A stretch of DNA of 64,000 nucleotides from Bufo bufo (GCF_905171765.1 NC_053393.1:64387371-64451370); one strand, 5' to 3'; shown: positions 22,414 to 33,739, counted from the first letter of the stretch. The notes: generated by a model from the sequence alone, not told the origin. Translations and numbers: made by a program.

Positions 22414-22950
22414 GGCTACTTTCACACTTGCGGCAGAGTGATCCGGCAAGTAGTCGCCGGCAAAACGTATGCCAACTGATGGCATTTGTAAGACTGATCA
22501 GGATCCTGATCAGTCCTAAAAATGCCTGATCAGTCAGAAAAATGAAATGCCTGAGCCGTCTTTCCGGTGTCATCCGGCAAAACGGATCCGGCATTTATTT
22601 TTTTCACCTTTTTTTCGCTCTGCGCATGCGCAGACCGGAAGGACGGATCCGGCATTCCGGTATTTTGAATGCCGGATCCAGCACTAATACATTCCTATGG
22701 GAAAAATGCTGGATCCGGCATTCAGGCAAGTCTTCAGTTTTTTTCGCCAGAGATAAAACCATAGCATGCTGCGGTTTTATCTTTTGCCTGATCTGTCAAA
22801 ATGACTGAACTGAAGACATCCTGATGCATCCTGAACGGATTACTCTCCATTCAGAATGCATGGGGATATGCCTGATCAGTTCTTTTCCGCATTGAGCCCT
22901 TTTGACGGAACTCAGTGCCGGAAAATAAAAACGCTAGTGTGAAAGTACCC
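22414..22950. mobile_element. Harbinger-like MITE, copy 2
   Basis: Ends GGCTACTTTCACACTTGCGG and GGGTACTTTCACACTAGCG (right end reversed). Flanking triplets are TTA left and TAA right, so the duplication is imperfect. Repeated GGATCCGGCA motifs fill the interior. Confidence 0.72.
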
Positions 22951-23007
22951 TAAATTGAAGGGTTTGGCTGACATTTACCTGATGTGTTTGGGCACGTTTA
23001 GGTGAAT

Positions 23008-25279
23008 AAGCACATTTTTTCACATTGTGTTATGTTGCAGCCTTGTGCTAAAATAAAAATCCAGTTTCCCCCATCATTCTGCACTCAATACCTCATCATG
23101 GCAAAGTGAAAACAGAATGGTAGAAATATTTGCTAATTCATTGAAAAGGAAAACTAAAATCTTGCACTGACATAAGTATTCAGACACTCTACATGTGAAA
23201 CCACCCAAAGAATATCTTTAGTATAGATGATTGACATTAAATAGTACACAATTAACATTGACATTTTTCATAAAAACCTATTAAAAAAAAACATGATTAA
23301 AAGACTAAAGAAAAAACTAAAATAAAAACATACAAAAGTAACCACGTCCTGTGGCAATATCCTGTTATGGGTTGTATAGGTGCTGGATCCGCTGAAAACT
23401 TGTTGGGCTGTAGAGAAATTTCGTAGCAGCCGTCTAATGTTTGTATCATTGGTGTCTGTTGCTCATACAACCACTTTAAGTTCCATAATATACTGTTTGT
23501 TGTAGTTGCATATTGTTGTAATAAATGCTGAGTAATGTTTTTGCTTCCTTCTGATTGATCCCCCAAATGGTATAAATAGTTTCTGTTTTCTGTACAGATA
23601 AATAAGACTAATCGTACTTTTGCATCTGTAAATTTGTTCAATGCAAATGTGTCTGGTAATTTATTCAGTGCAGTAAGCTGGTGAAGCGATACGTAAATTT
23701 TGCTGGTTTTATATTTTATCCGTCATACAGTCAAAGTTCCATTTGACTGCTCCTGCTTTCACATATATTAGCACTGGTAAGATACTAACAGTGGTCGATG
23801 TTGGATGTTTACTGTTCGTAGTAGTAGTAGTAGTACGTAGTAACTACTAACAGTGAGTATCCAACATCGACCACTGTTGTCTTAGCTGTGTGCTTAGGGT
23901 CATTGTCTTGTTGAAAGGTTGACCTTCGGCTCAATCTGAATTCCAGAGCACTCTGGATCAGGTTTTCATTAAGAAAATCACTGCACTTTGCTCCATTCAG
24001 CTTTTCCTCAACTCTGCCCCAGCTGCTGAAAAACACTCCCACAGCATCACGTATCTTCACTGTAGAAATGGTATTGGGTAGTGCCTGGTTTCCTTCAAAC
24101 ATGAGGCTTAGAATTGGTGCAAAAAAGTTCAATCTTGGTTTAATCAGACCAGAGAATCTTGTTTCACACAGCCTAGATGCTTGTTTGCAGCCTTTCATGT
24201 GTTGTTTTTTTTTTATGAGGAGAAGCTTCTTTATGGCCACCCTGCCATAAATCCTAGACAGGTAAAGTGTTTCAGTGATTGTTGACCTTCTGGAAGTTTC
24301 TAATACTCGCACACAGGATCTTTGGAACTCAGCCACAGTGATCATTGGGTTCTTGGTCACTTTGTTGACTAAGGCCCTTCTCTCCAGATTACTTGGTTTA
24401 GTGGGGCTGCTAGCTCTAGGAAGAACCCTGGTTGTTCCAAACATCTTCAATCTTGGTTTAATCAGACCAGAGAATCTTGTTTCTCACAGCCTGAGGGTGT
24501 TTTGAATGCTTGTTTGCAGACTTTCATGTTTTTTTTTTACTGAGAAGCTTCTTTGTGGCCACGCTGCCATAAAGCCTAGACAGGTAGAGTGTTGCAGTGA
24601 TTGTTGAACTTCTGGAAGTTTCTAATATCCGCACACAGGATCTTTGGAACTCAGCCACAGTAATCATTGGGTTCTTGGTCACCTCATTTACCAAGGCCCT
24701 TCTCTGCAGATTACTTGGTTTGGTGCGGCGGCTAGCTGTTAGGAAGAACACTGATTGTTCCAAACATCTTCCATTAAAGAATTATAGAGACTATTGTGCT
24801 ACTGGGAACTTTCAGTGCAGCAGAAATTTTTTGTACCCTTCTCCAGATCTGTGCCTCCACACAATAATGTCTCTGGGCTCTACAGGCAGTTCTTTCCCAC
24901 TCATGGCTTGGTTTTTGTTCTGATATGCATTGTCATTTGTTAGACCTTATATAGACAGGAGCCTGTCTTTCCAAATCATGTCCAGCCAACTGAATTTACT
25001 AGAGGTAGAGTCCAATCAAGGTGTAGAAACATCTTAAAGATGATCAAGAGAAATAGGAGGCCCACAGCTAAATTTCAAGTGTCATAACAAAGAGAGTAAA
25101 TACTTTGTTACTTTGTCCATTTTAAATTTAAATTTTTCCTTTTTAATAAATTTGCAAACATTTGTAAAATTCTGATTTCACTTTGTCATTATGAGGTATT
25201 GAATCAGAATGATGCGGAAATTTAGATTTTTTTTGCAACATAAAATGTGAAAATGTCTGAAGACTTTCGGAATGCACTG
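23008..25279 (-). mobile_element. Degenerate Tc1/mariner element with internal duplication
   Basis: The right end reads (reversed) CAGTGCATTCCGAAAGTC next to TA. The left end is eroded. Transposase fragments lie on the - strand at 24524-24763 (helix-turn-helix part) and 23809-24450 (helix-turn-helix again, then [12 protein letters not shown] of the catalytic core). The two helix-turn-helix blocks are about 340-bp copies of each other, so the coding region has a partial tandem duplication. Frameshifts and stops break it. The catalytic C-terminus is interrupted by unrelated sequence at about 23215-23885. Confidence 0.82.
23215..23885. other. Unrecognised insert in the Tc1 remnant
   Basis: It interrupts the Tc1 transposase after its DNDPKH motif. 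One end carries an inverted pair AACAGTGGTCGATGTTGGAT / ATCCAACATCGACCACTGTT around a TAGTAG-rich loop (about 23788-23878). On the - strand about 130 codons are open (roughly 23297-23700). They include NITQHLLQQYATTTNSILWN and a hydrophobic end (WLLLYVFILVFSLVF). I do not recognise the protein. Confidence 0.45.
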
Positions 25280-26084
25280 TAAATAATGGGATCGTATGAA
25301 ATCTAGACTAGGGTAATAGAGTTGTAAGCTAACAATCAACAAGCAGAATACTGAAGAAATAATCCTAATACATAAAACATAACATTTATTGATATGCTAA
25401 TAAAATCCTAGATAATGTGTGCAACAACTGTATACTGGGATGGACAAGGAATGTAGCCACTAGTAGCAGTGGTCAATGGTCACCCCAGTAACAAATACAA
25501 AGATAATTAAAGTGCACAGCGGCACTGAGTAGGCAACCAGTGTGTCCTACCGGTACCCAGGGAAGGTCGTCAGAAGCTTCACCGCACGATGTAATAATAG
25601 TAGTTCATCCTGTATGGATAGACGGATAAATCACAGGGGTAAAGAATACAACGGCTGACAGTAGAACACATGCGTGTAGGGTCCCTAGGGTATTCCCTAT
25701 AGCTGTCTAACCGTAGACCCTGATACTAAAAGTGTGGTAGCAGCCTGACCACAGGGCACTCGTCCTTGAAAGGACGACCCTGTCTGGAACCTGTCCCTAA
25801 CTCTGGAAACTGTATGTCCCTAAATATGCATAGGCAAGATCCCTACATGCATGTTTCGCTGCCGGGACATGCGGCAGTTCATCAGGGGAGATGATAAGCA
25901 ATCAGGCAAGTCGATCCTGGATGAAGCGGTCAAGCCTGCAGACCAAGTATGACACGGTCAGTCATATGGTCAGGAGGTGCATGATGATAGTCAACCCCTC
26001 CAAGGGCTACCTCATAGGTAAGAGGTTACAGGTAAATGCAGTATGCAGATGAGAGTGACTGCATATGGGACGCCAACTAACCTG

Positions 26085-26310
26085 GTGTACCCACCTTATT
26101 TAAATACACCTCGTTTCCCGCCGCTGCCGTCCATAATAGAGGCCAATGGGCGCGTCTGCCCGCTTGCACGTGAGCGCGGCGCATGCGCTCATCACAGGGT
26201 GGAAACGAGGCCTGCAGCGCAGGAAGGGTGCGTGATACGAGACGCACTCCTGAGCATGCGCGAACTCGCATTAGGTATCGCGAGATCGCGGGAGCTGTGC
26301 AGAGCAGCAA
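26085..26310. promoter_or_regulatory. CpG-rich promoter-like block, left Penelope arm
   Basis: An island in AT-rich surroundings holds TTATTTAAATA (TATA-like), TTTCCCGCC (26114-26122, E2F-like), CCAAT (26143-26147) and GCGCATGCGC (26179-26188, NRF1-like). The 125-codon open frame across it is taken as a by-product of base composition. The mirror copy is at 30543-30770. Confidence 0.4.
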
Positions 26311-26818
26311 AAGAGATAGGAAGCAACATAGGTATCGATTACTTCATAATATTCGGCAAAGTACAAACGATCGGACATACGGAAGTACAGCCGAATATGT
26401 CAAACCACAATCGGATCTAATTTAAAGATATTTGTGGCTTTTAATCCTGTGTTGGATAAGTGCAGCTAGAACATAGTGGAACAAACGAAAAGACAAGTCA
26501 GAGTAGGTAGTCATGAGAGATATGTTGAAATCCCATGTGGGGTCATAGTCAATGGTGATAATAGACCTAGAGACTATTGATACAGAGTTAAGATATTAAT
26601 GAATAATATCAGAAAGAGGTACAAACTACGTGCATAATGTTTTTACTACAAAAAGAAAGTACATACTGCACGTACATACTACACGTATATACAACGCCTC
26701 GGTGTACATAATAATTTACTGCTCACAGAAAGATGATTAGTAGAGAATAGTGACGGCTAGATCAATTAATGCCAGGTAGACTGGTACAGACGGCAAAAAG
26801 ACTAACAAAAGGTCTATT

Positions 26819-29098
26819 CTACAAAAAGCAGCTATAATTCAGCTGCTCATTAAGACCATTAGGTGTAACAGTCCTCAAAAGGAATATCCAACGTGACTCC
26901 CGTTGTAGAAGGATCTTATCCCAATCACCACCTCTTTTGGGGGGACTGACAACTTCAATGCCCATGACTTTAATGGCCTTGGGATTGCCTTGGTGCAAGT
27001 CACAGACATGACGGGCCACTGGGGTATCGCGACGCTTATCAATATCCAAGAGGTGCTCTCCTATGCGTCTGCGTAACTCGCGCTTAGTCTTGCCGATGTA
27101 TTCCTTTTGGCAAATACATGTGATTTTATATATCACCCCAGCTGTTCTGCATGAAATGAAATCTTTAATCTCAAAATTACGTTTGAGATTAGTGCTGTGG
27201 AAGATTTTTCCTTGGTCAATGTTGCCACAGGCCACACATCCACTGCATCTGAAAGAACCCACGGGGCGACGGCTCAGCCACGTACTAGGTCGGATTGGTG
27301 GTGCAAGATGACTATGCACCAATAAGTCCTTGAGACTTTGGCCTCTTCTGAACGTCACCTGTGGGTATTCATGCAGGACTTCTCGGACATCTGGGTCCAT
27401 AAGTAGGATGGGCCAGTGTCGTGCCAAAATCTCTCTAGATTCTTTGGCAGAGCCGTCAAAAGTAGTGATGAATCTCACCTTCTTCTCACCCTCCTGTCTA
27501 GTCTTGGGGGTAAGTAAGGTCTCTCTAGCGGTGTTGACTGCTCGCTGAAAGGCTCCTCTCAGTACCTTATCAGGGTAACCCCTAGCCCTAAACCTTAGTC
27601 GAAGGTCGGCTGCCTGATGTAAGAACTCTTGTTCATCAGAACAATTCCTGCGTAAACGCAGGTATTGTCCGTAGGGTATACCTCTTTTTAGTGGCAGTGG
27701 ATGGCTACTCTGCCAATGTAGGACTGAGTTAGTGGCCGTGATCTTACGAAAGACAGTTGTAGAGAGCTCACCTCCAGGCTTCTTGGAGATGCGGACATCC
27801 AAAAAAGGAATGGAACTATCATTAGCCTCATAAGTGAAACGGAGGCCAATGGTGTTTACATTGAGAAAGTCCACAAACTTTTTGAATGCCAGGGTGCCCG
27901 CATTCCAGACTATGAGGATGTCATCGATGTACCGGGCCCATAAGGTAATGGGCCCGGTCATCGGTTCTCCTTCACCAAAAACAACGGTGGCCTCCCACCA
28001 GCCCAGGAGCAGATTGGCATAGGACGGCGCACAGGAGAAACCCATGGCCGTACCCCTGAGCTGGTGGTAGAGGCGACCGTCAAAGGTGAAGAAGTTATGC
28101 GTCAGCAAGAATCTGAGCAGCTGTAAAACAAAAGTATTGTGCGCTTTGTACTGCTGCCCCCGCATACTTAGATAGTAACTGACCGCCAACAAACCAGCCT
28201 CATGTGGTATGGAGGAGTATAATGCCTCCACATCAATACTGGCTAGTAGGGAGTGATCCTCGATGCATATCCCTTCCACCCGTTTTAAGAGATCCATAGT
28301 ATCACGGGTGTAAGAGGGGAGTGCAATGACAAATGGCATTAAGATTTGATCAATGTACACACCTAGATTTTGTCCAATGCTCCCGATTCCGGCCACGATT
28401 GGCCTACCCTTGAGTGGTTTCAGGCCTTTGTGGACCTTGGGGAGACTATAAAGCGTTGCCACAATCGGGTGCCTGGGGTACAAAAAATCCAGCTCATCTG
28501 CTGAGATTAGATTCGATGCTCTTCCTGCCAAAAGGATCTCCTTAAGTTCAACTAGGTATAGTGCTGTCGGGTTAGATGTTAATAACTGATAGCTATTCTT
28601 ATCTTTTAGGATATGTTCACACATGGATTGGTAATCAGTTCGATTCATGATCACCGTGTTGCCACCTTTATCTGATGGTTTGATAATTATATCCTTATCC
28701 TCTTTCAAAGACCTGATAGCACGATGTTCCTCAGATGAACAATTGTTGTAATGCGGGAAATGTTGCATAGCCATCATGTCGGTACTGACAAGTTGCAGAA
28801 AGACGTCCACACACGAAATGTCGCCAGCCGGCGGCATTTTATTACTTTTATTACGCAAAGGAGTAAATGGACCGACTCCCTGCGATGTGTGGGCGTCCTC
28901 TGCGAGGCCATGCAGCAACTCCACATCCCTCAGGATGTCAGTCGGTATGCCTAACAGCTGACATTTCTTTTTTTCGGAGATCTTAAAATGTTTATGCCAC
29001 CTGAGCTTTCGTATGAACAGGTGTAGGTCTTTAACCCACGTGAACATATCGTAATGGCGAGTAGGGACAAAGGACAGTCCCTTAGATAGTATCGCCAT
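26819..29098 (-). CDS. Penelope-like reverse transcriptase with GIY-YIG endonuclease
   Basis: A 759-codon open frame encodes a Penelope-type reverse transcriptase: KGLSFVPT near the start, FTFDGRLYHQLRGTAMGF, and the catalytic YIDD at 27931-27920. A C-terminal GIY-YIG endonuclease (GVIYKI...KEYIGKT, RRRIGEH, RESRW, about 27160-26880) follows, preceded by Cys pairs. The endonuclease nicks the target and the reverse transcriptase copies RNA there; a GIY-YIG domain on this side is typical of Neptune/Penelope types. No stop interrupts it. The natural frame probably begins further upstream: INLSSRILTHSE precedes the ATG in frame, as in relatives, but the frame is lost just beyond. Confidence 0.9.
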   Translation of the reverse strand: MAILSKGLSFVPTRHYDMFTWVKDLHLFIRKLRWHKHFKISEKKKCQLLGIPTDILRDVELLHGLAEDAHTSQGVGPFTPLRNKSNKMPPAGDISCVDVFLQLVSTDMMAMQHFPHYNNCSSEEHRAIRSLKEDKDIIIKPSDKGGNTVIMNRTDYQSMCEHILKDKNSYQLLTSNPTALYLVELKEILLAGRASNLISADELDFLYPRHPIVATLYSLPKVHKGLKPLKGRPIVAGIGSIGQNLGVYIDQILMPFVIALPSYTRDTMDLLKRVEGICIEDHSLLASIDVEALYSSIPHEAGLLAVSYYLSMRGQQYKAHNTFVLQLLRFLLTHNFFTFDGRLYHQLRGTAMGFSCAPSYANLLLGWWEATVVFGEGEPMTGPITLWARYIDDILIVWNAGTLAFKKFVDFLNVNTIGLRFTYEANDSSIPFLDVRISKKPGGELSTTVFRKITATNSVLHWQSSHPLPLKRGIPYGQYLRLRRNCSDEQEFLHQAADLRLRFRARGYPDKVLRGAFQRAVNTARETLLTPKTRQEGEKKVRFITTFDGSAKESREILARHWPILLMDPDVREVLHEYPQVTFRRGQSLKDLLVHSHLAPPIRPSTWLSRRPVGSFRCSGCVACGNIDQGKIFHSTNLKRNFEIKDFISCRTAGVIYKITCICQKEYIGKTKRELRRRIGEHLLDIDKRRDTPVARHVCDLHQGNPKAIKVMGIEVVSPPKRGGDWDKILLQRESRWIFLLRTVTPNGLNEQLNYSCFL

Positions 29099-29133
29099 TT
29101 CGCTATGTGTGAGGATGCGGCTGGAGAGGTTAA

Positions 29134-29560
29134 TTACTTCAGGCCCGATGGATCCCGAGTGTTGGGACGGTTCCTGAGCGGGTAGTTCACACCCTGATCT
29201 AAAAAACCGACTATGCCGGGGCCAGTTAAACCTCTACCCCTCCCCCTGCCTTTCCCTTTTTTGTTGAAATTCTTTTGTTTATTTCTATTGGGATTGCCAC
29301 CAGGCTCTCTATCACTGTCTGAAACCTCAGTGTCAGTGGTGGAGATCTCTGAGGTTGCTTCCTTGGGGGCCGCTTCTCTTAAGACCAGATAGGCCTTATT
29401 CTCTTTAAATTCGGCTAGATCCTTGTTGAACTGCCTATGTTTTCGTTCACGCAAATAATACTGATATTTCTCAACCGTAGCTTGGAGTTGTTTCTCCTTG
29501 TTGAGAAAATCAGGATCACTTGAGAAGGTTTTGGTGACCTCAATTTGGTTTTTCAGTAAG
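29134..29560 (-). pseudogene. Upstream part of the Penelope-like ORF, out of frame
   Basis: This open stretch encodes RERKHRQFNKDLAEF, an acidic/serine part, and a basic KGKGRGRGRG segment, then stops at TAA exactly where the reverse transcriptase frame reads EVINLSS. A one-base shift near 29110-29140 therefore separates the two. A second shift is likely near 29545, where the frame ending CLTEKPN stops. It is probably the N-terminal region of the same polyprotein. Confidence 0.6.
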
Positions 29561-29618
29561 ACAAGTTAGATTAAGTCTTTCTTCCTCCAACAACAGTGTC
29601 ATCAATTGAAGTGAATGT

Positions 29619-30035
29619 GTGGCCTGTGGCAACATTGACCAAGGAAAAATCTTCCACAGCACTAATCTCAAACGTAATTTTGAGATTAAAGATTTCATTT
29701 CATGCAGAACAGCTGGGGTGATATATAAAATCACATGTATTTGCCAAAAGGAATACATCGGCAAGACTAAGCGCGAGTTGCGCAGACGCATAGGAGAGCA
29801 CCTCTTGGATATTGATAAGCGTCGCGATACCCCAGTGGCCCGTCATGTCTGTGACTTGCACCAAGGCAATCCCAAGGCCATTAAAGTCATGGGCATTGAA
29901 GTTGTCAGTCCCCCCAAAAGAGGTGGTGATTGGGAAAAGATCCTTCTACAACGGGAGTCACGTTGGATATTCCTTTTGAGCACTGTTACACCTAATGGTC
30001 TTAATGAGCAGCTGAATTATAGCTGCTTTTTGTAG
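29619..30035 (+). CDS. GIY-YIG domain of the truncated second Penelope-like copy
   Basis: This frame repeats the last 138 residues of the 26819-29098 protein (CGNIDQGKIFHSTNLKRNF to NYSCFL) with only a few changes, for example WEKILL for WDKILL and LLST for LLRT. It has the whole endonuclease domain but no reverse transcriptase, so it is a 5'-truncated copy. It begins right at the inversion junction. Confidence 0.85.
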   Translation: MACGNIDQGKIFHSTNLKRNFEIKDFISCRTAGVIYKITCICQKEYIGKTKRELRRRIGEHLLDIDKRRDTPVARHVCDLHQGNPKAIKVMGIEVVSPPKRGGDWEKILLQRESRWIFLLSTVTPNGLNEQLNYSCFL

Positions 30036-30542
30036 AATAGACCTTTTGTTAGTCTTTTTGCCGTCTGTACCAGTCTACCTGGCATTAATTGATCTAGCCG
30101 TCACTATTCTGTACTAATCATCTTTCTGTGAGCAGTAAATTATTATGTACACCGAGGCATTGTATATACGTGTAGTATGTACGTGCAGTATGTACTTTCT
30201 TTTTGTAGTAAAAACATTATGCACGTAGTTTGTACCTCTTTCTGATATTATTCATTAGTATCTTAACTCTGTATCAATAGTCTCTAGGTCTATTATCACC
30301 ATTGACTATGACCCCACATGGGATTTCAACATATCTCTCATGACTACCTACTCTGACTTGTCTTTTCGTTTGTTCCACTATGTTCTAGCTGCACTTATCC
30401 AACACAGGATTAAAAGCCACAAATATCTTTAAATTAGAACCGATTGTGGTTTGACATATTCGGCTGTACTTCCGTATGTCCGATCGTTTGTACTTTGCCG
30501 AATATTATGAAGTAATCGATACCTATGTTGCTTCCTATCTCT

Positions 30543-30770
30543 TTTGCTGCTCTGCACAGCTCCCGCGATCTCGCGATACCTAATGCGAGTTCGCGCATGC
30601 GCAGGAGTGCGTCTCGTATCACGCACCCTTCCTGCACTGCAGGCCTCGTTTCCACCCTGTGATGAGCGCATGCGCCGCGCTCACGTGCAAGCGGGCAGAC
30701 GCGCCCATTGGCCTCTATTATGGACGGCAGCGGCGGGAAACGAGGTGTATTTAAATAAGGTGGGTACACC
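30543..30770. promoter_or_regulatory. CpG-rich promoter-like block, right Penelope arm
   Basis: Inverted copy of the 26085-26310 block with the same CCAAT, E2F-like and GCGCATGCGC motifs, differing at only a few bases (for example CTGCACTGCAGG for CTGCGCTGCAGG). Confidence 0.4.
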
Positions 30771-31593
30771 AGGTTAGTTGGCGTCCCATATGCAGTCACT
30801 CTCATCTGCATACTGCATTTACCTGTAACCTCTTACCTATGAGGTAGCCCTTGGAGGGGTTGACTATCATCATGCACCTCCTGACCATATGACTGACCGT
30901 GTCATACTTGGTCTGCAGGCTTGACCGCTTCATCCAGGATCGACTTGCCTGATTGCTTATCATCTCCCCTGATGAACTGCCGCATGTCCCGGCAGCGAAA
31001 CATGCATGTAGGGATCTTGCCTATGCATATTTAGGGACATACAGTTTCCAGAGTTAGGGACAGGTTCCAGACAGGGTCGTCCTTTCAAGGACGAGTGCCC
31101 TGTGGTCAGGCTGCTACCACACTTTTAGTATCAGGGTCTACGGTTAGACAGCTATAGGGAATACCCTAGGGACCCTACACGCATGTGTTCTACTGTCAGC
31201 CGTTGTATTCTTTCCCCCTGTGATTTATCCGTCTATCCATACAGGATGAACTACTATTATTACATCGTGCGGTGAAGCTTCTGACGACCTTCCCTGGGTA
31301 CCGGTAGGACACACTGGTTACCTACTCAGTGCCGCTGTGCACTTTAATTATCTTTGTATTTGTTACTGGGGTGACCATTGACCACTGCTACTAGTGGCTA
31401 CATTCCTTGTCCATCCCAGTATACAGTTGTTGCACACATTATCTAGGATTTTATTAGCATATCAATAAATGTTATGTTTTATGTATTAGGATTATTTCTT
31501 CAGTATTCTGCTCCTTAATTCAGATAATCCAGAGCGCAGACACACCCTGATCTGACCTCTTTACTTTACCTTTGATTTTTAACAATCAACAAG

Positions 31594-33604
31594 GGCAAAA
31601 GCAGAAACCAATGGGCAGAAACCTGAAAAAAATTTAGACCATAGTCAGGATTAGGAGTCGGATTCAGTTGGTTAGATTCTAGTAGATTTCAAGTAGATTT
31701 CAAGTCTGATTTCTCTAATGATGTCATCTGTACAAGATCCTGAATTTCATATTGACAAACTGCACCAGAGAGGATAGTGATTGTGGCTGTGTAGGATATT
31801 ATCAAATTTCTGCTAAAGGGATAAACCTATCTGACATTACAGGTCATGAGGGGACCTCCAGACCATCAATTATCTGACCCACCATTGCAACTGTTGATTC
31901 CAATCAGCTGGCCGCACCATATTCATTGTGGCTCTTTACTTGATCTACTGTAATACAGGGCTCCTCTACAGACATCTCCTTCAGTAGTCAGACCATTGTT
32001 TTAAGAACCTGGGTTTATACTTACATTTTGGCATGGCTGTAGCTTTAACATCTTCTCAGATCATAAGTCTGCCATAGAGAGAGAAGGCCCAATCCTGGTA
32101 AATCAGGAACCCTTTAAAGAAAAAACATTGTTAGCAAGCAAGTGGTAGAAAAATGGTTCAAGGATTATGGAAAAGGCGTTAAGGGGTAATCTACCATCAG
32201 GTCCTTATGTCTTGGGTGGCTAAACTGAACACTATCATGGGGGTGCACAATTTTGCTCTTTTCTATGGTCTCCTTTGTATATAGTGACGGTTGTAAAGTT
32301 AAAGGGCTATTTCCATCTTATAAAGCGATGGCTGTTCTGACTTGATAACAAGGCAGCAAGTGTGAGCTTCATGAGACAATATGGTTGTCTGCCTTGACCA
32401 GCGCTACTTACCCTTGATTATCTATCATGTAGGTTAAACTCCACTAAAAGACAAATATGAAGAATCCAGATGAGGTTTATTCCCATTTTGAAAAACAGGA
32501 GACGGAAAGATAGTTTTTTTGCTAAGGTTCAACAGGAGATTAGAACAGTGCAATAGCATAACATGAAATACCTGCCAGGAGTAGGAAAGAATGGAATGAC
32601 TGAACGCATCAGGTTACAGGGAGATAGCAGGGACAAACTTCAAACAAGCAAAAACACTGTAATACCAGCCACAAAACTAGTGTTTAGCGAATCTAACTCC
32701 ACGAAGTGGAATTTGATCCGAATTTCAGGGAAAGTTGATTTTCCTTGAATGGGGGTAAATAATAAAAAAAAAACACACTTATCTCATCTGTTTGAGTGCA
32801 AAGAGATGGCCGCCACCATCTTGATTGAAGATCTCGCACGAAATTCCGTGCATGGTGACGTATGACGCAATCAAATGGATGAGGGTAAGAATGATTTTAT
32901 AAATTTTTAATTTTTTTAAACTGTTATATCAGTCTGCAATCGCCGCTCCCTGTCATTGCACCCTCTAGGTACAAAGAAATGTGCTTCGTGATGAAGTAAT
33001 TCGTCACAAAGCAAACATTTTTGTAAAATTCAGCGGAACAGCCAAATATAATTTTTGAATACTTCGCTCATCACTAAATATAACCATGAGACATGGTTGG
33101 GACATGACAATGGCGTATCGTTAGGATATGCCATCACTTTTTGATCTCTGGTGTAGCACTGCACCCCTTCAGTCTTCTTCCTGCACAGCAGCACTCCTGT
33201 CCACCCAGCTGTGAAGCTAATGTTAGCTGACTTCATTCACTTAGCCGGGGTGCGGTGAAGAGGAAACAGAGCTATGTGAATGGTGTGGCTCCTTCATTCT
33301 CAGGATCAATACGGGTTAGAGCTCTGGGTAGTAGTGAAGCACTTTGTCCCCTTCATACTTTTCTTCTGCACAGTGGCTCCCCATAAAGGAGTAGAGTACC
33401 CTACCAATATACCAACATTTTTTAAGATGAGCTGTTTTGGAACTAAACTATAGATTGATTGAATTTAGTATCGGATTCTGTGTTTTGCATGGCTAAACTT
33501 ACCTTGTGGAACTTTTATGGGTAGCTGATATGAAGTTCCATGACCGATCCGTTAAACATGTCATTATCAGTAAGTGTCTTACAGGACATCCTTTTGCCCT
33601 ACAG
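31594..33604. other. Intron sequence with one small hAT-like element
   Basis: Apart from 32678-33076 nothing is recognised. It leads into the SLC30A8 exon at 33605. Confidence 0.35.
32678..33076. mobile_element. hAT-like MITE with TAGTGxxxAGCGAA ends
   Basis: Left end TAGTGTTTAGCGAAT and right end (reversed) TAGTGATGAGCGAAGTATTC form an inverted pair. The flanking octamers CACAAAAC and AATATAAC match at only five of eight positions, so the duplication has decayed or the ends are slightly off. The interior is non-coding. Confidence 0.6.
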
Positions 33605-33739
33605 GAGTCCCACGGGAGATTAATTATAGTGCAATAAAGCAGAGTATTCTTGCAGTGAAAGGGATTACATCGGTACACAGCCTTCATATTATGGCTTTAA
33701 CAATGAACCAAGTCATCCTCTCAGTTCATGTTGTCACAG
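33605..33739 (+). CDS. SLC30A8: SLC30A8 exon: first part of the cytosolic domain
   Basis: Acceptor tgccctacag, donor GTCACAG|gtcagt, phase 1 in and out. It encodes [20 protein letters not shown], then [20 protein letters not shown]. The VHSLHIW-like core is the beta-alpha-beta fold of the C-terminal domain; the usual Trp is Met here (HIMAL). This small exon is isolated between two large transposon-filled introns. Confidence 0.93.

Larger units (their letters stand above)
25344..31580. mobile_element. Head-to-head pair of Penelope-like elements
   Basis: Two copies lie head to head with 3' ends pointing outwards: a longer one on the - strand (25344 to about 29611) and a 5'-truncated one on the + strand (about 29612-31510, plus a 69-bp tail). 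The roughly 1.9-kb shared parts (25344 to about 27236, and about 29612-31510) are almost identical by eye. A 14-bp duplication, TAACAATCAACAAG, flanks the whole structure (25330-25343 and 31580-31593; the right copy's first T is counted in both), so the pair went in as one unit. Partial inverted copies are known for Penelope-like elements. Confidence 0.88.

Noticed and set aside
26043..26420. 125-codon frame, mirrored at 30434-30811
   Set aside because: Lies antisense in the GC-rich non-coding end of the Penelope arms; its preservation reflects the copying of the arms and not coding constraint.
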